Part shown: one piece after another, positions 48,185 to 60,559 of the stretch | How the letters are laid out: each line of letters starts with the position of its first letter | Position numbering within the stretch: position 1 is the stretch's first letter | Source: Coniella vitis | Lineage: Eukaryota; Ascomycota; Sordariomycetes; Diaporthales; Schizoparmaceae | Reading direction: 5' to 3' | DNA: 64,000 bases | NCBI GenBank assembly: GCA_011317545.1 | Contig: WUJK01000009.1 | Coordinates: 2,108,001 to 2,172,000, forward strand | Program-made: the position numbers and the translations under genes | Notes under the pieces: model-generated | Databases searched by the model: none | What the model was told of the DNA's origin: nothing | Seen by the model: only the letters and a program-made list of their open reading frames with translations

Positions 48185-51100
48185 GGTGATGTGGATTGCG
48201 CTGGGGCGTGATAAAAAGCAGTCTGAGATTGCATATAGTCTTGGCAGGAGAGGGGATCTGGTATTATAAATACTTGATATCACAACTCCGACGCGCTCTT
48301 CACTTGCCCAATCCTTCATATTTCTCGTATTTACGAGAACCGTTATCGACCAGTCTGAGCATATGACAGAAGACGCCCATAGTTGCAACTTAATGTTCCC
48401 TGGTAGCATGGGATGCAACCGCCCTGCAGGCAAGCGGGACTTGATTCTTGATCAACATGGTGCATGACTTACATGACTGCATAAGCGAACCAGCTCATCT
48501 CTAGACTTTTGACACTGCCCTGAAGTCCAGAGGGTCTATAGAGTTTCGCCAATAAACAAGTCTCAAGAAGCTGGCCCTTGGATTTCTCGAATATGTCAGC
48601 CGTGGTTTTCAAGCACTTTTCATTCTGGCCCCTCATCGCCAGATACACCAGGCCGAATCTCTAGCTTGAATCTACCCACGGTCAGTTTCGAGTGCCCTCG
48701 CGCACAGCCGTTTTTGACCTCTGCGAACCTGACTTCTATGCTCTAGGAAGCCATGAATATCAAGAGCCTCATTCATAAGTATAAGGCATGAGAAAGGTTC
48801 TTTCCCATACAGGTCCGGGTGAACATCTCACATGAGAAGTTCAAGTAGCTCTAATTCTGCAAACCCAGCCCTTGGCCGGTGCCAAAACCATTCGCAAGCT
48901 GTCTCGTTACGTTTTGCCTTGTTGTGACAAGGAATTGAGTGTAACTGGAGCAGTGAAGCTGTGACATTCTGTGGTACTGGGGCAATCACGTTCATGCCCT
49001 GAGATGAGACCATTCAATTGGGGAATTCCTGAGCAGTTTTGAAAATCACCGGCGAGTTAGCTTAGAATCTATGAAGCGCAGCGTTTCCGCGTCAAGATCA
49101 ACAGTCTGCTTGAGCTGACTTAGGCACAAGAGTGCAAAAACTGAACTCTAGATTATGGCGCTGTTAGGGCTTCTATCTTGCCGACCATTAGCTCCACTTA
49201 CAAGCAAGTTTGACTTTGCTGAAGAATTGGTTGCAGGCTACGTCAATACGCTTAGACGTGGTCAGTACTGCTTAAATGGCCCGGGGTTTAGACCCCACGT
49301 ACATACGGTAAGGCAAGGACTCAACTCAAGACTTTGGTTCAATGTTGACTTCGCTGTTGCGGTGTTTAAGAGAGTAGTGAAGTAAATCCATAAGCTCAGC
49401 GCAGGCATGATTGAGGAACTGTTTCTTGATATCGAACTCAGTCTTCTACCTATATTCTGTCTGAGCTCGTGTGAGGTTTGGAAACTTTGTCGCATCGCTT
49501 GTGACCGGGAAAACTCGGCGAGAATGGCCCGTATGCAATACAGGCCAAGAAGAGACAGTTTTGAGGTCAATTTAGATGGAAATCTCTTCATAGAATTTGC
49601 AAGTTATTTCAAAACTAACCCCGCTCCCATACAGAGCGTAAACGACTATAAGACAGTCAGTGACAAGGCATTACGAAGTTCTCTCGCTTTTGGAAGTAGG
49701 TAACTCAAGGTACCTCCTCGCAGCTAAACTTGAATTCAAAGCAAGATATAATGCTTCTCAAAGCCGTCGGGATAACTCATAATAACGACGCCATCGGAGG
49801 TCAGAGCTATTATATTACTAATTATCCGATCCGTGCAGTGGGTGATAGATTTCAAGTTCCCGCGGGAGCTAGTCCTGAGTTGAGTCTCTGAGATAATGCT
49901 AAAAGGCCTGGGTCTCACCTTTCTATAGTTCTTTTGTGGTCATATTGCTAGGTGTTGCATATGCATAATGAGGACCCGAAACAATGCAACTGACATATCG
50001 TGCATCGCACGTGAGATACCATATATAGTAAGCCTATCATATGGCGCTTATTTAAAGTGCGGAACCGATAGAAGGCCTTACCACCTACCGCAGCTTGTAC
50101 CTGCAGGCTGATCCATCCTCCAGCCGCACAGTTATAGCCACAATGATCAGGTCCCCTGATTTATTATAAGAAGCCTCATCAAGGAGCTTCACTGATCCAT
50201 CTTTCGTTTTGTTTTTCCCTTACAGTCTCGAAAGGATACCGCCGCAAAATAAGGTTCTGGAAGTACTGCAAGGTTCACAGAGCTAGAAGCGGGAGCCTAC
50301 CATAGTAGTGTTCGGATATTTGCGTAGCATGATATACAAGACAAAGATTACCCGAAATTTGGGCAATCTAGAACTATATAGTACTTACATGGTATAGTCC
50401 TATATCCCTGTACGATAGCAATACATAGTACTATGTACAAGAATATAGTATGCCCCTCGCATTCAGTCCCTGTTTCGTGGGCTAATATTATGTAGAACTG
50501 GCAAAGTGACAGGACAAAGGTGGCACCTCTTCCACAAGTATAATCGCCTCTGTATCCTTGCATGAATCGCCTGGTGGACTTGTGTGGTAGTGGCCAGTCT
50601 CTTGCGTTATAAGATGCTCGAAAGGAGGGCGAGCCTGATACCAATATGGTATACTAGGTACATAGTAATGTGAAATATTTATCGCACTCGTGACTTGGTT
50701 GTGGTGGCCCACGTGTGGGTAGGCGCTCAGACGCTGCCATGGCGTTTTGTTCTTTGCATGGCCGGCAAATCGGCTAGCATCCATGACATCACCCAAGAAC
50801 CGTACAACAACTTGTACAAAATACTTACGGGAACTTGTGGTCTACATAGTAATCTTCTCGTTGCCTTCTAGTTCCATGGACAATGACGTACAGGCGATGG
50901 CAATCATGGGGCAGTTGGGACCGTCACAATTCCGGGCTTTCGCTTTCCGGCCCTGTGTATGGCATTGCAGGACTTACATAGTACGTACAGGCCAAGGTCG
51001 CATAAACGGCACCCGCCAAGCATATACTGAGTTCGGGCTCTCCGCTTTGCATGCTATGTTCATAGTAGTACTAAACACTTTGAAGAACCCAGGTGACTCT

Positions 51101-52163
51101 GTGAGAAATCGGAATCCAAAAGTGGCTACCTGCATGGGACGCACGGGCATATACAGGTTCCATTTTGCCGACGGAAGGAACCTTCGCACGGAGGTTGTGT
51201 ATCTCACCGCCGCCACCACTGTGTGCCTGAGGTGCCGCAAAGGTACCAATCCAATTGATGAAAAAAAAAAAAAAAATCAACCGGGCTTGTTTATTTCTCA
51301 TAGTAAAAGTCTGCTTCGAGGTTGCATTTCCGGCACGTGCTTTGATATCTTTCGTGGAATCATCATATAGAACGGGGTCGCAGAATGACATAACAAAAAT
51401 GGACGCCTTTTTGACTTCCTTGGCGCGATAACCGTGTGCTCGGCCACGCGTCCTAGGAGCGATGCAAAGATGCAAACCATAATATAGTATGCTATAGACT
51501 TGGGGGTCGAAGGTTTCGCTCGGGTCGCTCTCTTACCGGCTCGGGTATCGGGCTCGTAGAAGCGAGAGCCCCGTACCAAGAGCATCGGGCGCCTCGCTTA
51601 CCAGTGAAGTGGCCCCAGCGATACCTGAATTGTATTAGCGGGGACGTTGCTTTCGGCCCGATCAAACACCATGACAAAGGCGACGTGCTGTAACGGTCAC
51701 GCAGCGATCCGAGCTCGCTGGCCGCTATAGGTGCCGCCAATGTGGGGATGTGGGGAATTGCGGGGAGGCAGAAGCGATTTTGCGGGGAATCCGCAGGCTT
51801 CACCACCCAGCCAACCTATGGTTGCAAGCTGACTGACTATGCTAGTATAGCTTCAAGAGTGGAATGGAAAGAAACGCGCCAGTCTCTCACATGAGAGCGG
51901 GGCGCAGCATTTGCCTGCAAACCACGCCAACATACACACACAGAGACAGAGACAGAAAGACGCCACTATATACGCACACATAGTAGATGCTTTGTAGTCC
52001 ATAGCATATGTATATGCTCATATAAATATAAGGACCATGTATGCGCCGATCAACACTTTGGCTGTCTTGCGACTGTGTGATCATCCGCCTACTGTCATCT
52101 CCTCCCTTGCCCTCTGAGCACACCTCTTTCGAACTCGTTCGTCCAGTGTTCACAGGAATCAGG
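48185..52163. other. 4 kb region without a supported gene
   Basis: Between the divergent MRJP-like and carboxylesterase genes. All open frames are short and unlike known families. It contains a dense group of TACATAGTA/TACTATGTA words (50422, 50429 overlapping as a 14-bp palindrome, 50659, 50843, 50975), an A-tract at 51260-51275, an inverted GGCTC/GAGCC arrangement near 51538-51575 that does not fold as a tRNA, and short CA/GA repeats near 51934-51955. Confidence 0.5.
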
Positions 52164-54175
52164 ATGCACAATTCCTTGGTTGTTGGGCTGTCCGCCCTGA
52201 CGGGCATTGCCCTTGGCGCACAGTTTGATCCTTACTATGCCAACATGTCGTGGGAAGCACCGCGGTCCTTGTCCACCTGGGACAATCTGACCGTTGCCAC
52301 TTCCACCGGGACCTTCATTGGTTTGCTCAACGACACGTACCCCGATGTCCGCCAGTTCTTGCGGGTTCCTTATGCACAGGTAAATGGAGGACCTCCCACC
52401 TAGTTGCTAGTCACAAGTCGCTCATGTACAAACCATGGTTACAGCCGCCAGTAGGTGATCTGCGATGGATGCCGCCCGTATATCCAAAGAACACCACAAA
52501 GAAGATCGACTCTACCTTCTTCGGTCCTGGTAAGTGCCCCTTTCCCCCCTTCTCCTTGACTCATAAGCGATGCACACGCCGCTGATTATTCGTCAAACCT
52601 TTCTTTCACTGCATAGCTTGCCCTCAGTTCGTCTCCTCTACTGCATCTCTGTGGAACGAGTATCAGCCGCCGAATCCGGTCATCAACATTGGCGAAAAGT
52701 CGAACCAAGGCGCTACAGCATGGAGCACCGCTGAGGACTGCCTCACCCTTGCTGTCTGGACTCCTGCTTTTGCAAACAGGACATCCAAGCTTCCAGTTGC
52801 ACTCTTTGTCACCGGCGGAGGAGGTGTTACAGGCGGAATCAACATTGCTTCGCAGCTGCCCGCGAACTGGGTCTCTCGATCCCAGGAGCACATTGTCGTG
52901 ACAATCAACTATCGAGTGAACATCTTTGGAGGTTAGTAAAGGCTCTTTGGGTTCACTCAAGAAAGAAAGGTCCTATGTAGTCCGTACTAATACGCTCCTT
53001 TCTAGCTCCCAACTCACGGGCGCTGGAGACCAATTCGTTGACACTGTTGGATGTCCGTGCTGCCGTCCAATGGGTGTCACGTAACATTGAAGCATTCGGA
53101 GGAGACAAAGAGCATATCATGGTGAGGCACAAAATTTCCATATTCTGTGACAATTGTTTGCTGATAGCTCGAAAAAGCTTTGGGGCCAATCTCAAGGAGC
53201 CGCTTTGACACATATGTACACCCTTGCGTGGCCCGAGGACCCACTGGTTAAAAAGTTCGGCATCCTCTCCCAGCCAGGATCCGTTATATTTGACAATTCC
53301 ACGGGAGCCGACCCGTATCAGTCATTTGACCTCTTGGCCGACGCCCTGGGATGCGATTATGGTGATGATGCCGAAGCCGAACTCGAGTGTATGCGTCAGA
53401 TCTCGTTCGTACAGATCACGGAAACTCTCAACCGGTGGAACGCCACCCCGACGATTTCTTTCAACAAATATATCGGTACGCTCGAGCTTTCATGAATGAT
53501 ATACTTTACACAGAACGATACTGACATGAGCCTTTCTTCTCCGTGTTGCAGCCGACGAGAAAATAATTTTCTCCAATGAAACTGATCGTTACGCCCAGGG
53601 CAAAGTTGCCAGGGGCCCGGCGATCCGATCAAACGCTGCCACGGAAATCCCTAATGAGACCAACCTTACAGCTTCTATCAACGGAGCAAAGTCGTGGACA
53701 TGCACCAACTACAAGGACAGCGTCTTGAGACAGTCCATCGGACTGGACACATATCGGTACTTCTGGGCCGGTAAGTTTCTGGGCACTAACACAGTCATTC
53801 TCTGAAAGCCGGTTACTGACTCTTGATATTCGTTTTTCAATAGGTAACTACACAAATATTAGCCCCGTTCCATGGCTGGGTGCATTCCACTGGAGTGACC
53901 TGTTCATGGTTTTCGGTACTTATATGAAGGATGTTGGAGTGATCCCCCAGCTGGAGGTTGACACTTCAGAAACTATGCAAGACTATATTTTGGCGTTCCT
54001 TAAAGACTCCAACACCGTCAACACTACTGTGGGGTGGCCCAAGTTTAACGCCAATGAAACCAATGGAGGTGAGATCTTGGAGTTCGGAAAGGACGTGCCA
54101 GTCCGTACAATTACGGGAGACTACGTCGATGGTGCATGCTGGAACACATCTGCGACATTTCCATACTACGGTTGA
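52164..54175 (+). CDS. Secreted type-B carboxylesterase/lipase (526 aa)
   Basis: Alpha/beta-hydrolase of the cholinesterase/type-B carboxylesterase family, secreted. Seven exons: 52164-52379, 52445-52529, 52617-52931, 53006-53121, 53178-53475, 53552-53770 and 53844-54175. All phases close (527 codons including the stop). The signal peptide is about residues 1-18. Blocks are RFLRVPYAQPPVGDLRW, EDCLTLAVWTP, VTGGGGVTGG (oxyanion region), NIEAFGGDKEHIM and the nucleophile elbow LWGQSQGAA. The probable catalytic His is in PWLGAFHWSDLFMVFG. The usual N-x-x-DEG acid loop is replaced by SNAATE, so the acid is uncertain. Intron 4 closes on AAAAAG rather than CAG/TAG. This is required to keep frame with the elbow. 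Many N-glycosylation sequons. Confidence 0.87.
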
Positions 54176-54915
54176 GACTTTCCGTGGAATTAAAGGTGAA
54201 AGTCAGAAGCTAAGTTACAAGTTAATATAATATAATATATAACAGATCGCTTTTCGCTTTGAAATTGTGTACATATACTCGTACATCTGATCGGATTTAC
54301 TGGCCAGCTCGGCAGTGTTGAGGGTCGTAACTGATTTCCACTGCCCTGTTTTTGGGCTCTATATTTGACTTATCAACCTTAATTCATCAACCTTGATTGT
54401 TTCCAGAAGCTCGTCGCATATGATCAGAGTCACTCCTCCTTAATTTTGTGCCATCGAACTCGATCAATGCACTTGTTCTAATATTGCTGTCAATGTCAGT
54501 GCTGCTTTTACGACATTGCCACTCATATCTGCTGCGAGACTGGCTTAAGCATTTTGTGCGCCTGTAGCTTTCTCTACATCAGGACCCATTTACCAGTCCA
54601 GTCCATGGATCCGCACTTTCGTAGCTATTGCCAGCATCAATCGATCCCTGTATATTGAACTGCCTGCTTTACTTGACACTACTACTTGAAGCAATTCAAC
54701 GTCTTGATGTAGCTCCCAGCCAAAAAAGGGCAGGTCTTTTCTATCCAGCCAATTGATTGAATAAAAATCAAAATATACCTACCGACCAACGTGAATATTG
54801 AGTTCTTGCCCGGATCGAAGGTCTTTCAGGAATCCACAGATAGGATTTGTTGAATAACAAGGATTTTATGAATTATCGAGATACAGCTGTCTCCTAGAAG
54901 AGTTCCGAGGAAGAT
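54176..54915. other. Convergent 3' intergenic region
   Basis: 740 bases between the convergent carboxylesterase and FAD-oxidase genes. AT-rich, no gene seen. Confidence 0.5.
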
Positions 54916-56885
54916 TTAGCTCCCTCCACAAATTTCCATTTGGCCAACAGTTGCCGAACCAGTCAGAACACAATTAGGATCAAACTCCCTCTTCAGACTC
55001 AAAAGTCTATCATAGTTTGAGCCCCAAAAGACTTTTGTATAGTCCGACTCTCGCTTGTTGTCCTCATTGTAGTAGGCATCTGCGCCGAAGACGATGTTGG
55101 CTTGTGTTGTAATTGTATCAACCGTAGCATTTGTGATTGCTGATACGGGGCCATTTGACAGCGTATCAAATATGGGAATGTTACCGTATGCGAGTGCAGT
55201 ACGCCAGGCAGGGTTGACGGCAGTCTTGGTACCTGATGTTAGATTGAGTGCGCTGTGATGGAGTGGATGTTCACCTACCACATCGGAAGGAACTTGGCTA
55301 ACAACGCCACCGCTGACTTTAAAATCGTGTTAGCGCGTGAAAGATTCAGATTGATTCGGATAAGTGCTGGTCACTCACTTCTTTCGAAGAGGAAGGGCTG
55401 CCCTGAGGGTAAGGAGATAATAAAGTCGGAGATATTCTGTCGACCGGACTCAGATCCTAGCAAGTCGCTGGAAATGATCCTGCTGATATCCATCACTGAA
55501 ACTCCTACCAGATCTCCGGCACTCAGAGCTGGGTTAACTAATTCAGTGTAGGCCGAATACCACGATGGAAACTGTACTGCCTCCAAATCGACTGTTACCC
55601 CTGCGATATCCTGCAAAAAATCAAAAGCAGTTGAATCAGCCGGTGTGACTGAGTCGCCTTCTTGAAATCCTTTCAAAAAGATGAACGTCAGATCTGGGGA
55701 TGCGCTCTCCCAAATTCCAGAGGTTAGGTTCTGCATATAGATGGGGTCATTCTGGACGAATTGTGTGATCATCTCGTCGTAAGCATCCTCGGACGATGCA
55801 GAGGCTTGGCCAACTATAACGTTCACGGCCTGAAAGGCAGGATGAGCCTTTATATACGTAGCGGTTGCAATTGCGAAAACACCACCGCCCCCTCTCATGG
55901 CCCAAAAGAGATCGGGATTTTGGCAGGCATTCGCAACTGTGGTAGTACCGTTCACTAAGACGACGTCATACTGTACGACATCTGCGACCTAAGTCAGCAC
56001 AAATAGAAACGCTGCAAGCTTTGAGGCTCATCTTTTCCAAGTGACATGGGACCTACTGTCGACTCCGAGACCGAGCAATGGATGCCAAGGTCCTATTGCG
56101 CCACCGCCAAGCATAAATCCTCCAGCAATGCCAACACTATCCGCAAACCCCCCAGTAGTAACGACGTTATAATCATCTGCTGCGGAGTATACCTCAGATG
56201 CGATGACACCTGCTCCCAGTGCGAGAACTGACTGAGGATTAGTCGAAGATGGGCACCCGGTCGGAACGAATCTTGGATAGGATTCAATGGATTTGAGGCC
56301 ATTGGTATGAATGATGAAAGCCCCTGGATCAGTACTGCGCCCCAGATAATCATGGCCGGTCTGTATGATCGGAGTTAGCATTACAAGAGATTCCGCCATG
56401 ATATCAGATAGTTTGCTGCTTACGTTCTTAACTCGAAGTCTGAGGTTATACTCCGCCGCAAGCTGGACTGCCAAGCTCACATCTTGGGGCGATTCAGCAT
56501 TTATGAAGTAGGCACCCAGACCACCAAGGACGCATGAGCCGTTGAGAGGAGTGCTAGGAGATGTCGAAGGAACAGGACATCCGTTTCCATCTTCGTCAAA
56601 TTCGTTATTGACGAACATCATAGCTGCGGGGATAGTCTCTCGAAATGCCGCCGATGTCTTATTCTCGACCAGAGCCTGACAAGCAGTCGCATCGAAAAAT
56701 CCCTCGTAACACACTTGGCCGTATGGTGGAGGAGCTGACAGCCGGCCTCCGACAGATGCATTGAACGAAGCCAGAATATTTGAAGCTGGGAAGCAAGACG
56801 GGTCGCCTGCAAGACAGTATGGAGCTAAAGCTCGCGTAATGTTGAAAACCAAAAAGAGTGCGGTCGCCGTAAGAATTCGCGCCAT
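54916..56885 (-). CDS. Secreted FAD-linked oxidoreductase, BBE-like (589 aa)
   Basis: Berberine-bridge-enzyme-like oxidase (PCMH/FAD_binding_4 plus C-terminal BBE domain), oxidising sugars or small metabolites with O2. Exons are 56885-56424, 56360-56057, 55981-55379 and 55316-54916 (590 codons including the stop). The signal peptide is about residues 1-20. The FAD domain has GGLGAYFINAESPQDVSLAV, LRVKN-TGHDYLGRS with His157 placed for 8-alpha-histidyl FAD, and VTTGGFADSVGIAGGFMLGG. No Cys occupies the second attachment site, so one covalent link is expected. PDLFWAMRGGGGVFAI follows. The C-terminal FGADAYYNEDN and FWGSNYDRLLSLKREFDPN (with Tyr) are the BBE signature. The acceptor of intron 2 is the second AG (GTCGCAG), chosen because it restores the family's VDNVVQYDVV. 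A stretch at about 55240-55285 might be a further 42-nt intron. Confidence 0.88.
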
Positions 56886-58974
56886 TCTGGTTGCCTCTGT
56901 GGGAATTCGACGTCAAAATCAGATGTCAACCTTCTTGCTGGAGACTCAGAGAACTTTTGATCCAGACCAAAGAGACAAAGACGTATACTTACCTTTATAT
57001 TTACACAAGCAACCTTCCTAGCTAGCAACTGGCTCCGCTTGAAATTTTACCTTATAATGTCCTTTTGGGTGTAGGCGAAGCTCCGTCGCAACGTCAGCTT
57101 CGTCTATTCCGAATTCCGTGATCCTCCACGCGTAGAAATCGGGTTTTATGGTGGATCCTATTGAGAGCACTGCGTTCTTGGTGAGACCGGGAAAGAAAGC
57201 AAAGCCCCACCCACGTAAGACTCGAATGATGCCTAGTAGGCAGCACAATAATCTACTGCTCTGATTGGACTTAGTGGGTCTAATACCATATGAATATGTG
57301 ATCGAATCATGCCTGGTTAATTGTGAGGCCAGTCGGAGACCACCTGTCTAAATTGGTGTAATTCTTTTATTGAAGCTGATAGAGCTATAAGTGCAAAGGG
57401 GATATATACGAGTCGTAAGTTTTGTAGTGGATTACAAAACAAGTTTTACGACAGATTCAGTGCTGCAGATTAAATACAAACACACTGTTATAAGTCTTGA
57501 GCAAAACCGAGTGAGAACGCTAATGACTAGAGAGTGTTCATACGGGCTTGCGGTGCATTTGGAATGTAATGTACTAACGCATTAATAATATAAGGTAATT
57601 GGAGGGGAGCTACAGAGTATCAGAGGTTACCGTGCTCAATGAGTCATAATTCATTTTTGAATTGATTTCCAAAGAAAGGGATTATATATATTATCCATTT
57701 AGTCTATATACTACTATTGTATTTATTTCGCCACCTCTAAGACTCACCACTTGTAGAATCAAGTCCTTATAGCGCTTGTAAAAAGAATAGAGAGGACTAT
57801 TGAAAGAAAAGAAAAGAAAAGAAAAGGAAAAATGAAGCGAAAGAGACCGAAAAAGACAAAAAGAGAAATAAAAAAAAAGGCAAAAGGAAGAGCGTAGATA
57901 CTCCACGTTTTAGGCGCGGACTATATACAGCTTTGTTGCACGAATTTTACTGAGAAAATTCCGAGCAGTCGAAGATCAAAACAAATGATGATATACTAAA
58001 CGCTATGCACCTCCATCAAAGTACGCCCAGATATCTCATCTCTGCCGTTTTGCTAGCATATAATAATGTATACGCGATATGCTCGTAGATAAGAAGTATT
58101 GTATGTACCATTTTTATCTAATTTTGTTGGACTGGCTCTTGTACGTACGTAAGTGTGGGTTTGATGGGTTCTGTATTGCTTGCTGATGATGATGAGTTAA
58201 GTGAAGGGAGAGGACTTCGTACGAAGTACATCCCTTCTCTTCTAGCTAGATCCCCATGGGCTTAGTCATGTCACTGCTTACGTACGATCATCACCAGCAT
58301 TTGGCGGTATTCCAACTAATTTATAAATAACTATAGTTATCTGAAATATTTCCTAACTCAGATTGATGATTCTTGATATATAGATACAACCCGTGGGTTA
58401 TATAATAAATACCGCGAAAAGTGATTGGTGGGAGGTAGAAAAGGAAATGTAGATATACCTGAGGTCTCCTCGCCTATAAATAGTCTCAAAAAATATGCGA
58501 AACTGATAAACTCATATCGCTGTTGGTTGCAAACCATAGACCTTGGCTTCGAACAGTGCACTATAAGCGCTTCATCAAGCTTGAGTAGCTTGGTTAAGAG
58601 CTGATCGAGAACTATTGATATAGCTTCCTAATTCTTTCCAAACACTGCAAGTCATCGGACAATCAGGGTCAGATTATTGATGACTGACCGCTTCGATCTA
58701 CCAATTCACCGATATACCATGATCTGCTCAAAGCCCGCACCTTCTTGCGTAATACATCTTGGCAGACCGTTTTCACGTCACCAGTCAAGGTTTTGCTATA
58801 TAATCCAACTCAGTTCCTCCTTCTACTAGGTCCATCTAGCTTTACACTCTAGCACCTCATTATAAAACTGCTACCTACAGAGACAAATACAATGACTAGT
58901 GGCAACAGTATGGTTAAACAAGGTTTGCATCTTGCCTGAAATGGTTCCTGCAACCAGTAGGGCTTCAATCTAGG
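56886..58974. other. AT-rich gene-free region
   Basis: 2.1 kb without a supported gene. A purine-rich AAAGAGA-type tract lies at about 57795-57890. A 76-codon minus-strand frame at 57018-57248 has a normal amino-acid mix but no domain I recognise and could be a fragment. Confidence 0.45.
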
Positions 58975-59482
58975 TCAAGTCATACGGACCTCTTGGATTG
59001 GCCCCAAAAATTAATGCTTTGCTCGAAACCAATACCATCCGCAACTGAACAGCATAACCGCACTGTAAACAACAGTACTCCAGTTAGCAGTCGAAGGAGT
59101 AGTGGGAGTATCTGGGGGACCAGAAAGACCAGAACAACACGAAAATGATGTATAAACATGCGAAGATGTTGTTCATGGTCTCAAAAGGTTCGGGTAGTCT
59201 CCACGGTTCCCATTGAAGCTGATCGGAGGATAGAGCAGGCCCATCTCCAAGATAAGGCTTCACACTGCTGGTGCACCGACGCCATAGTAGAAGGCTGCAA
59301 TTAAGCAGATATGAAGAGTAAAGACCGGCAAATACTATAGAAATTATACCGCTAAGGGAGGTCACGGATCCAAGGACAATAAGGGATAGTAACACGAAGA
59401 CTAGCAAAGTAACCATCACCGCGCCGGGAGGCAAGGAATCTTTGGATAGCTGCTCGAATCCAAGTTGAGACCCTGGACCGTA
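58975..59482 (-). pseudogene. 3' remnant of an amino-acid/GABA permease (APC) gene
   Basis: Reading from 59482, the frame encodes the last third of a fungal APC-family permease: SLPPGAVMVTLLVFVLLSLI, SLSGIISIVFAGLYSSYLLN, CSLLLWRRC, then WEPWRLPEPF and NNIFACLYIIFVLFWSFW. A one-base shift at about 59108 moves the reading to PPDTPTTPSTANWSTVVYS and the last helix. A TAA then interrupts the C-terminal tail just before GPIQEV. A TGA lies directly upstream of the first recognisable residue, and no N-terminal helices were found. At least three lesions, so not functional. Confidence 0.75.
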
Positions 59483-60470
59483 TCATGCGTACATGTAATG
59501 CAGGATAAGCCCCAATATTGATCATTTTCCGCCCCCATATGCATGTGCAGAAATTAGCAAGATAGCCCTCAACGAAAGGGCACGAGGGTATAACAAAAGT
59601 CCCAGGGCCATTCGGGCCAAGTAGCGTTCACTTTGCATGACGCAATTGAGGAATAATCAACGTTCTTGGGGGCGAATTAGCGCCAGGGACGTGCAAGGCT
59701 CCCCACGCAATGGGTGGAAACACTGCCCGAAATTGCCGGTGCAACTGAGCTGAAGCTGCACTTGGGAGCACACAATGCGCGATCCATATTCCGGCGTTTA
59801 TCCTACCAAGGAACAGAGTACTCAATTCGATGTCTCTTGCATTTTTTTTTATGAAAAAAAGGAAATTGCAGGTCGTGGATCATCAGACCTACAATAACCC
59901 GGACATACGATGCAGTCCGCCCCCCAGTATTAAGAATCAGATATGAAACAATCACTTTCCATCTCATTCTTCGTTTTTACTTTGATATCCCAATAACCCT
60001 GGGGCGGAGTGCATGATAGACGCCCTGCCACGTCACAGAAACTTTTCACTTTTGCGTTTTAATTGTTAGCAGATCCGTGTCACTATATCGCGCCGCATAT
60101 CACTTATTCGTTCCCAAGAGCAAACCTCAACGCTCGCTGGAGAACTCTGTGATAAAGAGAATTCTGCCAAGTGTTGTGTTCTTGCGGTATTGACTGACTC
60201 TGGAATTTTCCAACACAGGTTTAGTATTAGTAAAAAAAAAAAGCAAGGCTAGCACGTTCTTTTCAGGAAAGGCCGTTCATGAAAGTTCGATATAAACTGT
60301 CGCAGTATAAGACTCGGCTAAATTTTGCGAAATGAGCACCCTTAAAGCGTCACTTGAATTATATCCTCTCTGCCTCCTAGGGGTACCAGACCAATTGATA
60401 TTGCAAAGTGATTATAATGATTATATTCACGTCCGAGTTCTAGTCTAGGGTAAGTACACGAAGTGCACTT
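59483..60470. other. Intergenic, AT-rich, no gene
   Basis: Between the permease remnant and the retroelement. One 65-codon minus-strand frame at 59628-59825 has no recognised homology. CpA/TpG content is still normal here, which helps place the edge of the RIP-affected block. Confidence 0.45.
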
Positions 60471-60559
60471 ACTTATCTATTCTATACGCCTCCCGAAGGG
60501 CATAGGGACGGGTGGAGTATAACCACCTTTTCGCTTAACATAGGAGAAACAAAGGGGAT

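Noticed and set aside
49155..49591. Overlapping open frames on both strands (76 and 109 codons)
   Set aside because: No domain, no signal peptide and poor starts. Treated as noncoding.
51530..51610. tRNA-like inverted repeats (GGCTC/GAGCC)
   Set aside because: No T-loop GTTCRA with paired arms and no acceptor stem. Folds only as a simple hairpin.
55240..55285. Possible 42-nt in-phase intron in the BBE-like oxidase
   Set aside because: Splice sites exist, but the CTAAC lies only about 6 bases from the AG, too close for a branch point. Kept as coding with doubt.
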